Positions 25,962 through 34,568 of a DNA stretch of 64,000 nt are shown here, one piece after another; within the stretch, counting starts at the first letter, position 1; each line of letters begins with the position of its first letter. The notes beneath the pieces are model-generated. The model did no database searches. It was not told the origin of the DNA and saw only the letters and a list, made by a program, of their open reading frames with translations. The translations under genes were made by a program, and so were the position numbers. The DNA comes from Flexilinea sp. (GTDB taxonomy: Bacteria; Chloroflexota; Anaerolineae; Anaerolineales; Anaerolineaceae): positions 1 to 64,000 of the forward strand of contig JAFRIR010000147.1 of assembly GCA_017432685.1 (NCBI GenBank). Direction: 5' to 3'.

Positions 25962-26930
25962 TTACTCCTCACCTTTTTCAAGGTTTTTCCTGACTGCGGC
26001 GATATTGCGCTGCAGGCCTTTGATTTTGGTTCGCAGCACCGGAGAATCGTGAAATTTGGCCTTAAATTCCTCAGCTGTCAGGTTCTCATCCGATTCTTCC
26101 GGAATGGCTGAAGCGTGTGGCAGGGGAGAAGCGGATGGGGTGCGGTGATTCCATGGACAGGCACGCAGACATTCGTCACAACCGAACAGGTGCGTCCCGA
26201 CAAGAGCAGCCTGCTCCGGGCTGAAATCTCCTTTATGTTCAATGGTCAGGTAAGCGGCGCAGCGGTCAGCCTGAATCGTTCGAGTTACCGGATCAATGCA
26301 TTGATTCGGGCAGTCCTCGACGCAGTGGGTGCAACTGCCGCATCCGTCCAGTGCGTATGGCTCGTCCGGTTCGATCGGCAGACTCAGCAGAATCTCGCAC
26401 AGAAAAAAGGCGGAACCGTATTTCCGGTTGATGAGCATGGAACTTTTTCCGACCCAGCCAAGTCCGGCGCGGACAGCAAGACTTCGTTCGAGAATTGGCG
26501 CAGAATCTATGCAGATACGGTAGGAAAAATCAGGTGTCAGGAGCGGCAGCTGATGTCCATCTTCTTTTGTAAGCTCTGAAAGATATGACCGGATTTTTTT
26601 AACCAGGTCATCTGCCATCGGTAAGATCGTATCGTGATAATCCTTATAATGCGCATAGGAAGCGACCGAAAAAGCAGATTCTTGGGGAAAGAGCGCCATT
26701 GGTACAGCCAATACACAAATCGACTGCGCGTCGGGGAGTAGTAATCGGGGGTCTGCCCGTTTAGCGAGTGTATCCTCCCGTTTCAGATAAGCCATGGTTC
26801 CAAGTGATCCTTCCCTGATCCATTGCAGGTACCGGGAAAAATCATCGGGCGGGTCGGCAGTAGTGAAACCGCATAAACAAAAGCCGAGCCTTTCGGCTTC
26901 GGCTTTTATGACTTCTTTGATTTCAGACAT
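25962..26930 (-). CDS. queG: Epoxyqueuosine reductase
   Basis: 322 residues from the ATG at 26930; earlier in-frame ATGs fall inside the upstream gene. It carries out the last step of queuosine synthesis in tRNA, reducing epoxyqueuosine with cobalamin and two [4Fe-4S] clusters. Visible marks are the substrate/cobalamin region CIDSAPILERSLAVRAGLGW, a first ferredoxin-like set CGSCTHCVEDCP and a second CDECLRACPW. The C-terminal HEAT-like extension of longer QueG proteins is absent, as in many Gram-positive forms. It lies 16 bases after an NBR1-like gene, so it is probably transcribed with it, though no functional link is evident. Confidence 0.93.
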   Translation of the reverse strand: MSEIKEVIKAEAERLGFCLCGFTTADPPDDFSRYLQWIREGSLGTMAYLKREDTLAKRADPRLLLPDAQSICVLAVPMALFPQESAFSVASYAHYKDYHDTILPMADDLVKKIRSYLSELTKEDGHQLPLLTPDFSYRICIDSAPILERSLAVRAGLGWVGKSSMLINRKYGSAFFLCEILLSLPIEPDEPYALDGCGSCTHCVEDCPNQCIDPVTRTIQADRCAAYLTIEHKGDFSPEQAALVGTHLFGCDECLRACPWNHRTPSASPLPHASAIPEESDENLTAEEFKAKFHDSPVLRTKIKGLQRNIAAVRKNLEKGEE

Positions 26931-26946
26931 TATTCGGCTGAACGGA

Positions 26947-27543
26947 TCATTGGTAGTCGCGCCAGTCATCGACCTGCCAGCCGACCCAGATGTTATCAAG
27001 GATCACGGTACCGTTGTTATCGACCAGTTCCCAGTATGAGTTATAGATACCCGGTTCCATGGCACATTCAAAGCTGCGGGAGAATGTGATGGTTTCACCG
27101 CGTTCCACATTATAAGGCAGCATGTAAAGGTCTCCTTCCAGAGCGCCCTGCCCTTTGTAATAGCGGAAATAGAATTGTTTGTCCCACGGGAGCGGGCCGG
27201 TGTTCCTGACTGTCCAGGTAACGGTGAACTGGACATCATGAGCATAGTGCATATAATTTTTGTCCTGTTTGACCAGCGTAGCCTGGTAGGAATAGTAGGT
27301 GGGGGTCGGTTTCCAGGTACCCCAGACGAAACCGGAGCTGACAAGCGGAGACGGTGTGCTCTGATTTTTGACGATAATTTCAATGCCGTCAGATTCAAGC
27401 GTCTGCTGGATCTCGGCAATTACCGTGGATGCAACTTCCGTGCGGACCATGTTGATCAGATCCTGCGTGTTGTCTGCAAATACGGCAGTAAAACTGAACA
27501 GGATCGCAATCAACAGTGTGCAAATCAAAACAGATTTTTTCAT
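26947..27543 (-). CDS. Secreted protein with NBR1-like Ig domain
   Basis: 198 residues. A signal peptide (MKKSVLICTLLIAILFSFTA) is followed by a helix (about 25-55), a short Ser/Pro linker and a C-terminal Ig-like domain (about 85-190) with the WTVRNTGPLPW signature. It is more divergent than its neighbours at 24987 and 27555, with extra Tyr and Trp residues near the end. The three genes and queG run in the same direction with short gaps (11 and 16 bases), consistent with one transcript. Extracellular role unknown. Confidence 0.75.
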   Translation of the reverse strand: MKKSVLICTLLIAILFSFTAVFADNTQDLINMVRTEVASTVIAEIQQTLESDGIEIIVKNQSTPSPLVSSGFVWGTWKPTPTYYSYQATLVKQDKNYMHYAHDVQFTVTWTVRNTGPLPWDKQFYFRYYKGQGALEGDLYMLPYNVERGETITFSRSFECAMEPGIYNSYWELVDNNGTVILDNIWVGWQVDDWRDYQ

Positions 27544-27554
27544 TTTTCCTCCAA

Positions 27555-28292
27555 TCAGTCGACCACGATGGTCAGGTCAACAATGAAAAAGTTTTCGTCA
27601 TTCTCATTTCCGAGAACGACAGACATTGTGTATGTTCCCGGGTTTTCCGGTGCGATGGCATCTACCGTACAGGTACCGACGGTGTTCGGAGCAACAGGCT
27701 GAACCAGATTCCAGCGGCCTTTCCCGGGCTTCGTGAAGTTTGTCCCCGTGAAGTAGCGGAGAGAATAGTCTGTGGTCCAGGTTGTGGTTCCGGTATTGAG
27801 CAGGTACCACGAAATATCAAATTCGGAACCTCGTTCGACGTGAGTGTTGTCCAGCGGGGATTGGGATTCATAGGATGCTTTATCGCCTGCGAGCGGAGGG
27901 GTCGTGGCGGTAGGCTGGGTGATGACCGGGAGTGCGGCACTCTCGGGAGGTAGTGCCGGCAATGTGTTGTCTGTTCCTGTACCTGATGCCGGGTCATTAC
28001 CGGGATTGATGATCAATCCGCTTTCCACCGGCGTAGTGGGCAGAACGGCAATTGTTTCCGGTGTATCTGTCGGCAGTGATACAGGGGTATAAGTCGGTTC
28101 CGGTGTGTCGGTCGGAATGGAAAGAGCTGTGGCAGTGGCATCCGCTTCAATGGTTTCAACTGCGTGGGTTGCGAATTCATTCATGTCCAATGTGGGCTCC
28201 GGTGTGGCGGCTGTGCCGCAGGCGGAAAGTATGCTGACAATGATGAATGCTGCGGTGAGGCGAAGCGCGGTTGTTCGGTTTAGCATTTTCAT
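27555..28292 (-). CDS. Lipoprotein with NBR1-like Ig domain
   Basis: 245 residues. The lipobox ILSACG after a short hydrophobic segment predicts diacylglycerol attachment at Cys25 and anchoring to the outer face of the cytoplasmic membrane. A long Pro/Thr-rich linker (about 30-130, several PTDTPE repeats) extends an Ig-like domain (about 135-245) whose sequence nearly duplicates that of the 24987 protein, ending VVLGNENDENFF. First gene of the minus-strand group. The linker length suggests display through the wall. Confidence 0.82.
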   Translation of the reverse strand: MKMLNRTTALRLTAAFIIVSILSACGTAATPEPTLDMNEFATHAVETIEADATATALSIPTDTPEPTYTPVSLPTDTPETIAVLPTTPVESGLIINPGNDPASGTGTDNTLPALPPESAALPVITQPTATTPPLAGDKASYESQSPLDNTHVERGSEFDISWYLLNTGTTTWTTDYSLRYFTGTNFTKPGKGRWNLVQPVAPNTVGTCTVDAIAPENPGTYTMSVVLGNENDENFFIVDLTIVVD

Positions 28293-28402
28293 ATTAGTCT
28301 GTAACCTTTCGTTGGCTCTAATTTTTCATTCTTGTTACTATTTTACCAAAGGTTTTTCCGTTTAGCCCCAATTCAACTTAAAAAGTTGTCAGCAGTGCTT
28401 AT

Positions 28403-28583
28403 GGAAACCTCTAAAAATATCGATTTCTTTCTGTCTCGTGAAGATTCAGAGAATTTATTCTCTGAATCTTCGCGGGAGGGCGAAGCTCCTGCTTCGTTTA
28501 TGAATCAGGCGAAGCCTGTACCTTTCGAAGCAGGTAAGGGCTGCCGCCCCCATACCCCCGCCCGGTAGTTTTTAGAGGTGACC
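28403..28583 (+). mobile_element. MITE-like element, complete copy
   Basis: 181 bases, with left end GGAAACCTCTAAAAA and right end TTTTTAGAGGTGACC as imperfect terminal inverted repeats. Inside are a perfect hairpin (GATTCAGAGAAT with ATTCTCTGAATC) and a GGGCTGCCGCCCCCATACCCCCGCC block. TTAT flanks both ends and may be the target duplication. There is no coding capacity. The copy at 35830-35958 is the same element in the opposite orientation, lacking an inner ~50-base segment. Confidence 0.75.
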
Positions 28584-28683
28584 TTATCTGTTTGCTTTCG
28601 TGAATAAAACGTTTATTAGCCGCTGCAGGTTCCCGCCGATCCAGTTTAGCTATGAATAATGATATAATTTACAGGCGGTTATA

Positions 28684-30060
28684 ATGGGTTTTATGCGGAA
28701 GATGATGTATTTTCTTGTGTCTGTTCTGTTCCTTCTGATCGGCAGTGCTGTTTGGGCTGAGGATTCCTATCGGCATTATGCCCTTGCCTGTCCTTTTCAG
28801 ACGGTGACGGATGAGATCAGCCTCGAAACAATGAAAAACCTGATCTTATCAGAGCAAGCCCCGCAGGGTGAGATACGGAATATTTACCTTTCCTCTCAAA
28901 CAGCCGCTGATCTTGAGTCCTTAATTGGAGAGGTCCCGGAAGCCATACTTACGGAAAATGTGGCAGAGCGGATCACAAAAAATACGGAAGGTGTTGATTG
29001 TGCACTGATCCTGCTTAATGAAGCGGATCCGACAATGAAGTTGATCCGCCTGGAACATACCTTTTTCCCCTGGGATGATGTTTATGACCCGGCAGCGGAT
29101 CCTTTGGCTGTCCCGTCTGATGAGCCGAATTTTGACCGTGACCGGGTGACGACCATCCTCCTGACCGGAACGACAGCTTTTGCCCGTACAGTGGCTTATA
29201 AAATGTCGGTGAAAGGTGTGACATATCCCGCTGAGCTGATCAAATCTGTGTTTGAGTCCAGTGATATCACGCACATCTCCAATGAATCCAGCTTTTGGTC
29301 CCAGTGCCCTGTGCCCCGCAGAGAGGATGTTTCGATCCAGTTTTGTTCCGGTCCGGAAGCAGTGGAAATTTTGGATTACCTGGGCGTAGCTGTGGTTGAA
29401 CTGACCGGCAATCACCTGAGGGATTATGACTGGATGCCGTTTGCTGAAACGCTGGATCTGCTGGATAATAAGGGGTATGCCAGCTATGGCGCGGGACGGG
29501 ACATCACTTCCGCTGCGGAGCCGCTGTTCCTGGAACACAACGGGAACCGCTTTGTCTTTCTCGGATGCAACTGTGCCGGTCCCGATCATGTTTATGCGAC
29601 AGAGACGCTGCCCGGAGTTCTTCCCTGCGATTTTGATTGGATGGAGAAGCAGGTTCGGGAGTATTCGGCTGAAGGTTGGCAGGTGATCGTGACACTGCAG
29701 TATTATGAGATCTATTCGCACACGCCTTCTGACATTCAAAAGCGGGATTTTCAGCGTCTGAGCGATGCGGGCGCGGTGATCGTTTCCGGTTCGCAGGCCC
29801 ATCTGCCGCAGATCATGCTTCCCCTCCCGGATCGGTTTGTTCATTACGGACTCGGAAACCTTTTCTTTGACCAGATGGATGTGCCGGTCAAGGGGACAAG
29901 ACAGGAATTTCTTGACCGCTATATTTTTTATGACGGCAGGCTTCTCAGCGTCCAGTTGATAACGGCTTATCTGACGGATTATTGCCGTCCCCGTCTGATG
30001 ACCGACAGTGAGAGGTCTTCATTTTTGGAGGAGATCTTTTCTCTTATGCCTGATTCATGA
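28684..30060 (+). CDS. CapA-like secreted metallophosphatase-fold protein
   Basis: 458 residues. An N-terminal signal peptide (about 1-24, ending AVWAED) precedes a region of ~140 residues without a recognised fold. A CapA/PgsA-like domain follows from about 155: TTILLTGTTA in place of the usual Gly-Asp start, HISNESSFW, VELTGNHLRD and a GSQAH segment near the end. Full-length CapA proteins act in poly-gamma-glutamate or capsule export. The first metal motif looks altered (no clear D-x-M), so activity is uncertain. A TATAAT lies at 28663-28668. It stands ahead of a glycan gene set but is separated from it by a REP-like element. Confidence 0.75.
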   Translation: MGFMRKMMYFLVSVLFLLIGSAVWAEDSYRHYALACPFQTVTDEISLETMKNLILSEQAPQGEIRNIYLSSQTAADLESLIGEVPEAILTENVAERITKNTEGVDCALILLNEADPTMKLIRLEHTFFPWDDVYDPAADPLAVPSDEPNFDRDRVTTILLTGTTAFARTVAYKMSVKGVTYPAELIKSVFESSDITHISNESSFWSQCPVPRREDVSIQFCSGPEAVEILDYLGVAVVELTGNHLRDYDWMPFAETLDLLDNKGYASYGAGRDITSAAEPLFLEHNGNRFVFLGCNCAGPDHVYATETLPGVLPCDFDWMEKQVREYSAEGWQVIVTLQYYEIYSHTPSDIQKRDFQRLSDAGAVIVSGSQAHLPQIMLPLPDRFVHYGLGNLFFDQMDVPVKGTRQEFLDRYIFYDGRLLSVQLITAYLTDYCRPRLMTDSERSSFLEEIFSLMPDS

Positions 30061-30127
30061 CAGATCTTGCGGTACATGGAAAAGAAACGATGTGGAGTAT
30101 AATAATCCTGAAATGTCTATATCAAAA

Positions 30128-30210
30128 CGGAGCACACGGAGACTGCTCTTGTGCTGCCGCGTAGCCGGCACGCAAGGGCTGTATCCTGTGATGCGTCACC
30201 GGATTCTGAA
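30128..30210 (+). repeat. REP-like element, second subfamily
   Basis: Reads CGGAGCACACGGAGACTGCT.. to ..ACCGGATTCTGAA. It matches 25692-25774 (inverted) and 34452-34534. Confidence 0.78.
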
Positions 30211-30250
30211 GTTACCTGCAAATATATTTTGGCGGTAAAGGAGCGATTGA

Positions 30251-32461
30251 ATGAAACAGCTTTTTCAAAACATGAAAAACGGCGAAACCAGCATCAAGGA
30301 CCTGCCGATCCCTCATCCGGGAAAAGGCTGCGCCCTGGTGCAGACAGCATTTTCTCTGGTTTCCGCCGGTACCGAAAAAACACTGGTTGAATTTTCTGAG
30401 AAAAACATCGCCGCCAAAGCTGTTTCCCGCCCGGACCTGGTCAAACAGGTACTGAACAAGGCGAAGCGGGAAGGGATCCTGAGCAGCGTGCAGGCGGCAT
30501 TCAACCGTCTGGACCAACCGATGTTCCCCGGCTATTCGTCAGCCGGGACGATCGTTGCCCTGGGGGAAGGACTGCAGGGGTTCAAAATCGGTGACCGGGT
30601 CGCCTGTGGTGGCGGAAACCATGCGGTCCATGCCGAATATGAAGTGGTTCCACGCAATCTGCTGGTAAAAATCCCGGACACAGTGAGTTTTGAGGAGGCT
30701 GCCTTTGCCACTCTCGGTTCTGTCGCGATCCATGGGTTTCGTCTGGCCTCTCCACAGCTGAACGATACCGTGCTGGTGATTGGACTGGGGCTGCTGGGCC
30801 TGATGGAAGTCCAGATCGCTAAAGCTGCCGGCTGCCGGGTGATGGGAATGGATATTTCCAAACCACGGATCAAACAAGCCCGTGATTTCGGCGTGGAAGC
30901 CTGGGCCCGGAGCGAAATCGAAGACCGGGTTCCACAGTTTACGAAAGGCCGGGGCTTCGACCATGTCCTGATATGTGCGGGAAGTAAAGATAACGACTCC
31001 ATTGAACTGGCGGGAAAGCTTTGCCGGGACCGCGGGAAGGTGATCGCGATCGGCGCGGTCGGCCTGGAAATTCCGCGGAAAATCTATTATGAAAAAGAAC
31101 TGAGTGTGATGGTTTCCCGTTCCTACGGACCGGGGCGATATGACGCTGACTATGAGGAACGCGGTCAGGATTACCCTATCGGCTACGTCCGCTGGACAGA
31201 AGGCCGCAACATGGAAAGCTTTGTAGACCTGATTGCTGACGGAAAGATCGATGTGCGTTCGCTGATTACGCACCGGATCCCGATCGAAAAAGGTGAGGAG
31301 GCATACAGCCTGATCACCGGAAAAAAGAATGAGCCTTTTCTGGGCGTCTTGCTGGAATATCCGCAAAAGACTGAGATGCCTGAAAATCAGGCAGTCTCTA
31401 TTGACCGTGTCCAGCTTCACAGTGCCCCGGAAGGAGTAAAACCAAACATCGGTGTGCTGGGCGCGGGAAATTATGCCAACGCTACATTTTTGCCGGTGAT
31501 GAAAGACAGTGTCAACCGCTGTGTGCTGAAGTCCATCGCTTCCGGTTCCGGCGGTAAAGCCCGTCACAGTGCGGAAAAATTCGGGTTTGAGAAGGTTGAA
31601 CCGGATGGTAATGCCATCCTGACGGATCCTGAAATTGCGGATGTAGTGCTGCTGACACCGCACAGTCTGCATGCGGCCCAAACCATTACCGCCCTGGAAA
31701 ACGGGAAAAATGTGTACTGTGAAAAACCGGCAGCCCTGTCGCTGCTTTCCCTGGCACAGGTCCGTCAATGCGTTTTGGCTCATCCTGATCAGCTTTACAT
31801 GGTTGGCTACAATCGCCGTTTTGCTCCGCTGGCGCTTGAGCTTAAACAAGCCTTTTCTGATTGTGCTGAGCCATTTTCGATGAATTATACGGTCAATGCC
31901 GGGTATATTCCACCGACGCACTGGACGCAGGATCCGGAGGTGGGCGGCGGACGGATCCTCGGAGAGGGCTGTCACTTCGTTGATTTCATGATCTGGCTGT
32001 GCGGTTCGCTGCCGGAGCGGGTAAACGCGTTTTCCCTGCCGGACAGCGGGAAATATAATGAAGACAACGTCAGCATTCAGCTGCGTTTTGCGAACGGCTC
32101 AGTTGGCGCCATTAATTATCTTGCCAACGGTGACAAGGCTTATGCCAAAGAGCGGGTCGAAGTTTTTGGGGGTGGTCGAATCGGCATCCTGAATGATTTC
32201 CGCAGTCTGGACATCTGGAAAGACGGTGACCACAGACAGGAACGGTCAGCCCTCCGGCAGGACAAGGGGCATGCGGGGTCATGGAATTCATTTCTGGCAG
32301 CTGCCCATTCCGGCATCAAAGCACCGATCGGTTATGATGAAATTTTTGGCGGAATGCTGGCCTGCTTCTGTGCAATTGAATCTATACGCCAGCAGGACCT
32401 GATCCTGGTTCCCTCACCTGCCTCATTGGATGAGCTTGTCGCCGGGGAAAAATCCGAATGA
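30251..32461 (+). CDS. Bi-domain oxidoreductase (alcohol dehydrogenase-like + Gfo/Idh/MocA)
   Basis: 736 residues. The N-terminal half (about 1-365) is a medium-chain dehydrogenase-like domain with a nucleotide-binding segment VIGLGLLGLMEVQ. The C-terminal half (about 393-735) is a Gfo/Idh/MocA oxidoreductase with a second Rossmann motif GVLGAGNYAN and the EKPAAL segment typical of that family. Such fusions sit in surface-polysaccharide loci next to heparinase-like and GT4 genes, as here, and are thought to act on nucleotide sugars or sugar chains. AAAGGAG precedes the start. It overlaps the next gene by four bases (ATGA). Confidence 0.9.
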   Translation: MKQLFQNMKNGETSIKDLPIPHPGKGCALVQTAFSLVSAGTEKTLVEFSEKNIAAKAVSRPDLVKQVLNKAKREGILSSVQAAFNRLDQPMFPGYSSAGTIVALGEGLQGFKIGDRVACGGGNHAVHAEYEVVPRNLLVKIPDTVSFEEAAFATLGSVAIHGFRLASPQLNDTVLVIGLGLLGLMEVQIAKAAGCRVMGMDISKPRIKQARDFGVEAWARSEIEDRVPQFTKGRGFDHVLICAGSKDNDSIELAGKLCRDRGKVIAIGAVGLEIPRKIYYEKELSVMVSRSYGPGRYDADYEERGQDYPIGYVRWTEGRNMESFVDLIADGKIDVRSLITHRIPIEKGEEAYSLITGKKNEPFLGVLLEYPQKTEMPENQAVSIDRVQLHSAPEGVKPNIGVLGAGNYANATFLPVMKDSVNRCVLKSIASGSGGKARHSAEKFGFEKVEPDGNAILTDPEIADVVLLTPHSLHAAQTITALENGKNVYCEKPAALSLLSLAQVRQCVLAHPDQLYMVGYNRRFAPLALELKQAFSDCAEPFSMNYTVNAGYIPPTHWTQDPEVGGGRILGEGCHFVDFMIWLCGSLPERVNAFSLPDSGKYNEDNVSIQLRFANGSVGAINYLANGDKAYAKERVEVFGGGRIGILNDFRSLDIWKDGDHRQERSALRQDKGHAGSWNSFLAAAHSGIKAPIGYDEIFGGMLACFCAIESIRQQDLILVPSPASLDELVAGEKSE

Positions 32462-34413
32462 CCCGTGTCTCTTTTGTACTGCAGTCGATTCGTGATCTGG
32501 GGCTGAAGCCGGTGGCCCAAAATGCCTGTTATCAGATCTTACTGAAAAGTGGGATCTATCGCTCCATGATGCCGCACCGGCCGCTGAAAAATGAGGTGAT
32601 GCACGGTGATTTCACACCGCTTCCGCTGCCGGAAGAAAGCATCTTGAAACCATTTCTGGCAGCTGATTCTCTGCATATTTTCGATGAGAAGAATATCCTG
32701 AGCAAAGGAGAATACCGGCCTTTTTGGGGAAAGGAGACAGTCCCGCTGAACCTGAACCCGGTCAACGGAAGCCGTCACTGGACCAGCGACCATAAGATCC
32801 CTGTTCCTGATTTAAAACTGGTTTGGGAGGATGCACGGTTTTGCTGGGTGGATCACCTGCTTCGCAGTGAGCTCCTTTCCCACAGCGGCCTTTCCGAAGC
32901 CTGTTTTTGGGACAAATTGAATGAATTCAACCAAAAAAATCCTGTAAATCTTGGTGAAAACTGGGAATCCGCACAGGAAGTCGGTCTGAGGCTCATTAAT
33001 ATCGCTTTTGCGGCCGGAATCTTTCTGCAGCTGCCGAAGGGCGACAACATTTACCTGACATCCGCCAAACATCATGACCTGATCGTGGAACGCTCTGATT
33101 TGGTTGCGAAAATGATCCAGGTCCATGCCAAACGCATCCTGAAAACAATGATTTATGCGAAGTCTCAGCGCAACAATCACCTGTTGAGTGAAGCGGCTGC
33201 TCTGATGACGGCCGCGGTGGTTTTGCCTGGAGCGCGTGATGCAGGAAAATGGTGGCGCGTTGGGAAAAAGAATTTTTTCAGCGGGCTGGATGATCAGATC
33301 GCTGATAATGGTTGTTATATACAGCACAGTACGAATTATCATCGGCTGATGCTTCAGCTTGCGGTCTGGGTGGACCAGCTGCTGCGGATCAAAGGCGCAG
33401 ATTGGCCGAGAAAGCTGCTGCCGAAGCTGCGCAGCAGCGTCCGTTATCTTTATGCCTTTTGTGATCCGAAGAGCGGAAAGTGCTCCAACATCGGACATAA
33501 TGACGGCAGCCTGTTGTTTTGTTTCGGAACTGATTTTGCAGATTATAGCCCGACATTACAGGCCGCCGGTCAGATTTTTCTGGGAAAAAAGTTGTTCGAG
33601 AGCGGCCCCCGGGATGAACTGAGCGCCTGGCTGAACGTCCAGCGCAGCTATTTGTCACCCGCTGACCTGGAGGTTGATAAGAATTATTCCGGTCCGCTTT
33701 CTGTGGGAAATGAGCAAAGCCGTGTGCTGATGCTTGCGGAGCCTTTCTTTGGGCGTCCGGCTCATGATGATCGGCTGCATCTTGATGTTTGGATCAACGG
33801 TGTTAATGAACTGTTTGACCCGGGGACTTACCGGTATTCCGGTGTTGAAGATTGGGACAACCGCCTGAAGTATGCCCCGATGCACAACGTGATGACCGTT
33901 GATCACGTGGAACCGATGACCGATGCCGGTAAATTCCGCTGGCTGGACCTGGATGAGGTGAAGGTACTTTCCCGCAATGAGGCTTATATCAGTGCGGAGC
34001 ACAGCGCTTTTCAGAAGCTGAAGCTGAAGCATCGCCGGACCGTTCGCCCGATTGAAAACGGGTTTTCCGTTGCCGATGATGTGATTCCGCTTGTTGATGA
34101 AGGGGATAGAGATCATTCGTATCGTTTCCATTGGCTGCTGCCGAACCAGTCTTTTAAATATAAAAAGGGCGTGCTGATATTGGACCGGATCCGTATGGGA
34201 TTCAGCAGTGACACGGATTTTAACCTCCGCATTGTCCGGGCAGGTTTCAGCATTTTCAACAGCGGTGATCTGGAAGGAGAAAGTTTTCGGGAAGATGCCT
34301 GGTGCGGTTGGTATTCTCCGACATATAATGAAAAAATTCCCGCTCTGTCGATCATCGTCACCTGTCGGGGAAAGGCGCCCTTTCATTTTGATACGCTGAT
34401 TACGAGGTTATAG
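32458..34413 (+). CDS. Heparinase II/III-like polysaccharide lyase family protein
   Basis: 651 residues. An all-helical N-terminal toroid (about 60-380, with NNHLLSEAAAL and HSTNYHRLMLQ segments resembling alginate/heparin lyase helices) is followed by a beta-sheet domain (about 390-640; FDPGTYRYSG and HNVMTVDH). There is no signal peptide, so it probably acts inside the cell or on lipid-linked intermediates, as suggested for such enzymes in capsule loci. The His-Tyr pair in HSTNYHR could be catalytic. It is coupled to the bi-domain oxidoreductase by ATGA. The GT4 gene follows after 155 bases that contain repeats. Confidence 0.85.
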   Translation: MTRVSFVLQSIRDLGLKPVAQNACYQILLKSGIYRSMMPHRPLKNEVMHGDFTPLPLPEESILKPFLAADSLHIFDEKNILSKGEYRPFWGKETVPLNLNPVNGSRHWTSDHKIPVPDLKLVWEDARFCWVDHLLRSELLSHSGLSEACFWDKLNEFNQKNPVNLGENWESAQEVGLRLINIAFAAGIFLQLPKGDNIYLTSAKHHDLIVERSDLVAKMIQVHAKRILKTMIYAKSQRNNHLLSEAAALMTAAVVLPGARDAGKWWRVGKKNFFSGLDDQIADNGCYIQHSTNYHRLMLQLAVWVDQLLRIKGADWPRKLLPKLRSSVRYLYAFCDPKSGKCSNIGHNDGSLLFCFGTDFADYSPTLQAAGQIFLGKKLFESGPRDELSAWLNVQRSYLSPADLEVDKNYSGPLSVGNEQSRVLMLAEPFFGRPAHDDRLHLDVWINGVNELFDPGTYRYSGVEDWDNRLKYAPMHNVMTVDHVEPMTDAGKFRWLDLDEVKVLSRNEAYISAEHSAFQKLKLKHRRTVRPIENGFSVADDVIPLVDEGDRDHSYRFHWLLPNQSFKYKKGVLILDRIRMGFSSDTDFNLRIVRAGFSIFNSGDLEGESFREDAWCGWYSPTYNEKIPALSIIVTCRGKAPFHFDTLITRL

Positions 34414-34419
34414 GTGTTT

Positions 34420-34447
34420 CAGGTGACAGGTTTCAGGTGTCAGATTT
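34420..34447. repeat. Heptanucleotide tandem repeat, 4 units
   Basis: CAGGTGA, CAGGTTT, CAGGTGT, CAGATTT, just after the heparinase-like gene and five bases before the REP-like element. Confidence 0.65.
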
Positions 34448-34451
34448 AGAA

Positions 34452-34534
34452 CGAAGCACACAGAGACTGCTCTTGCGCTGCCGCGTAGCCGGCACGAAAG
34501 GGCTGTATCCTGTGTTGCGCTGTCGAACACTGAA
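34452..34534 (+). repeat. REP-like element, second subfamily
   Basis: Reads CGAAGCACACAGAGACTGCT.. to ..CGAACACTGAA. Third copy of the ~83-base element, between the heparinase-like and GT4 genes. Confidence 0.78.
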
Positions 34535-34568
34535 TTAGGTTTTTACGTGAGTTGACGATTGGAATTTT

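Noticed and set aside
30539..31975. 478-codon open frame on the minus strand
   Set aside because: Antisense to the bi-domain oxidoreductase, which has clear motifs in both halves.
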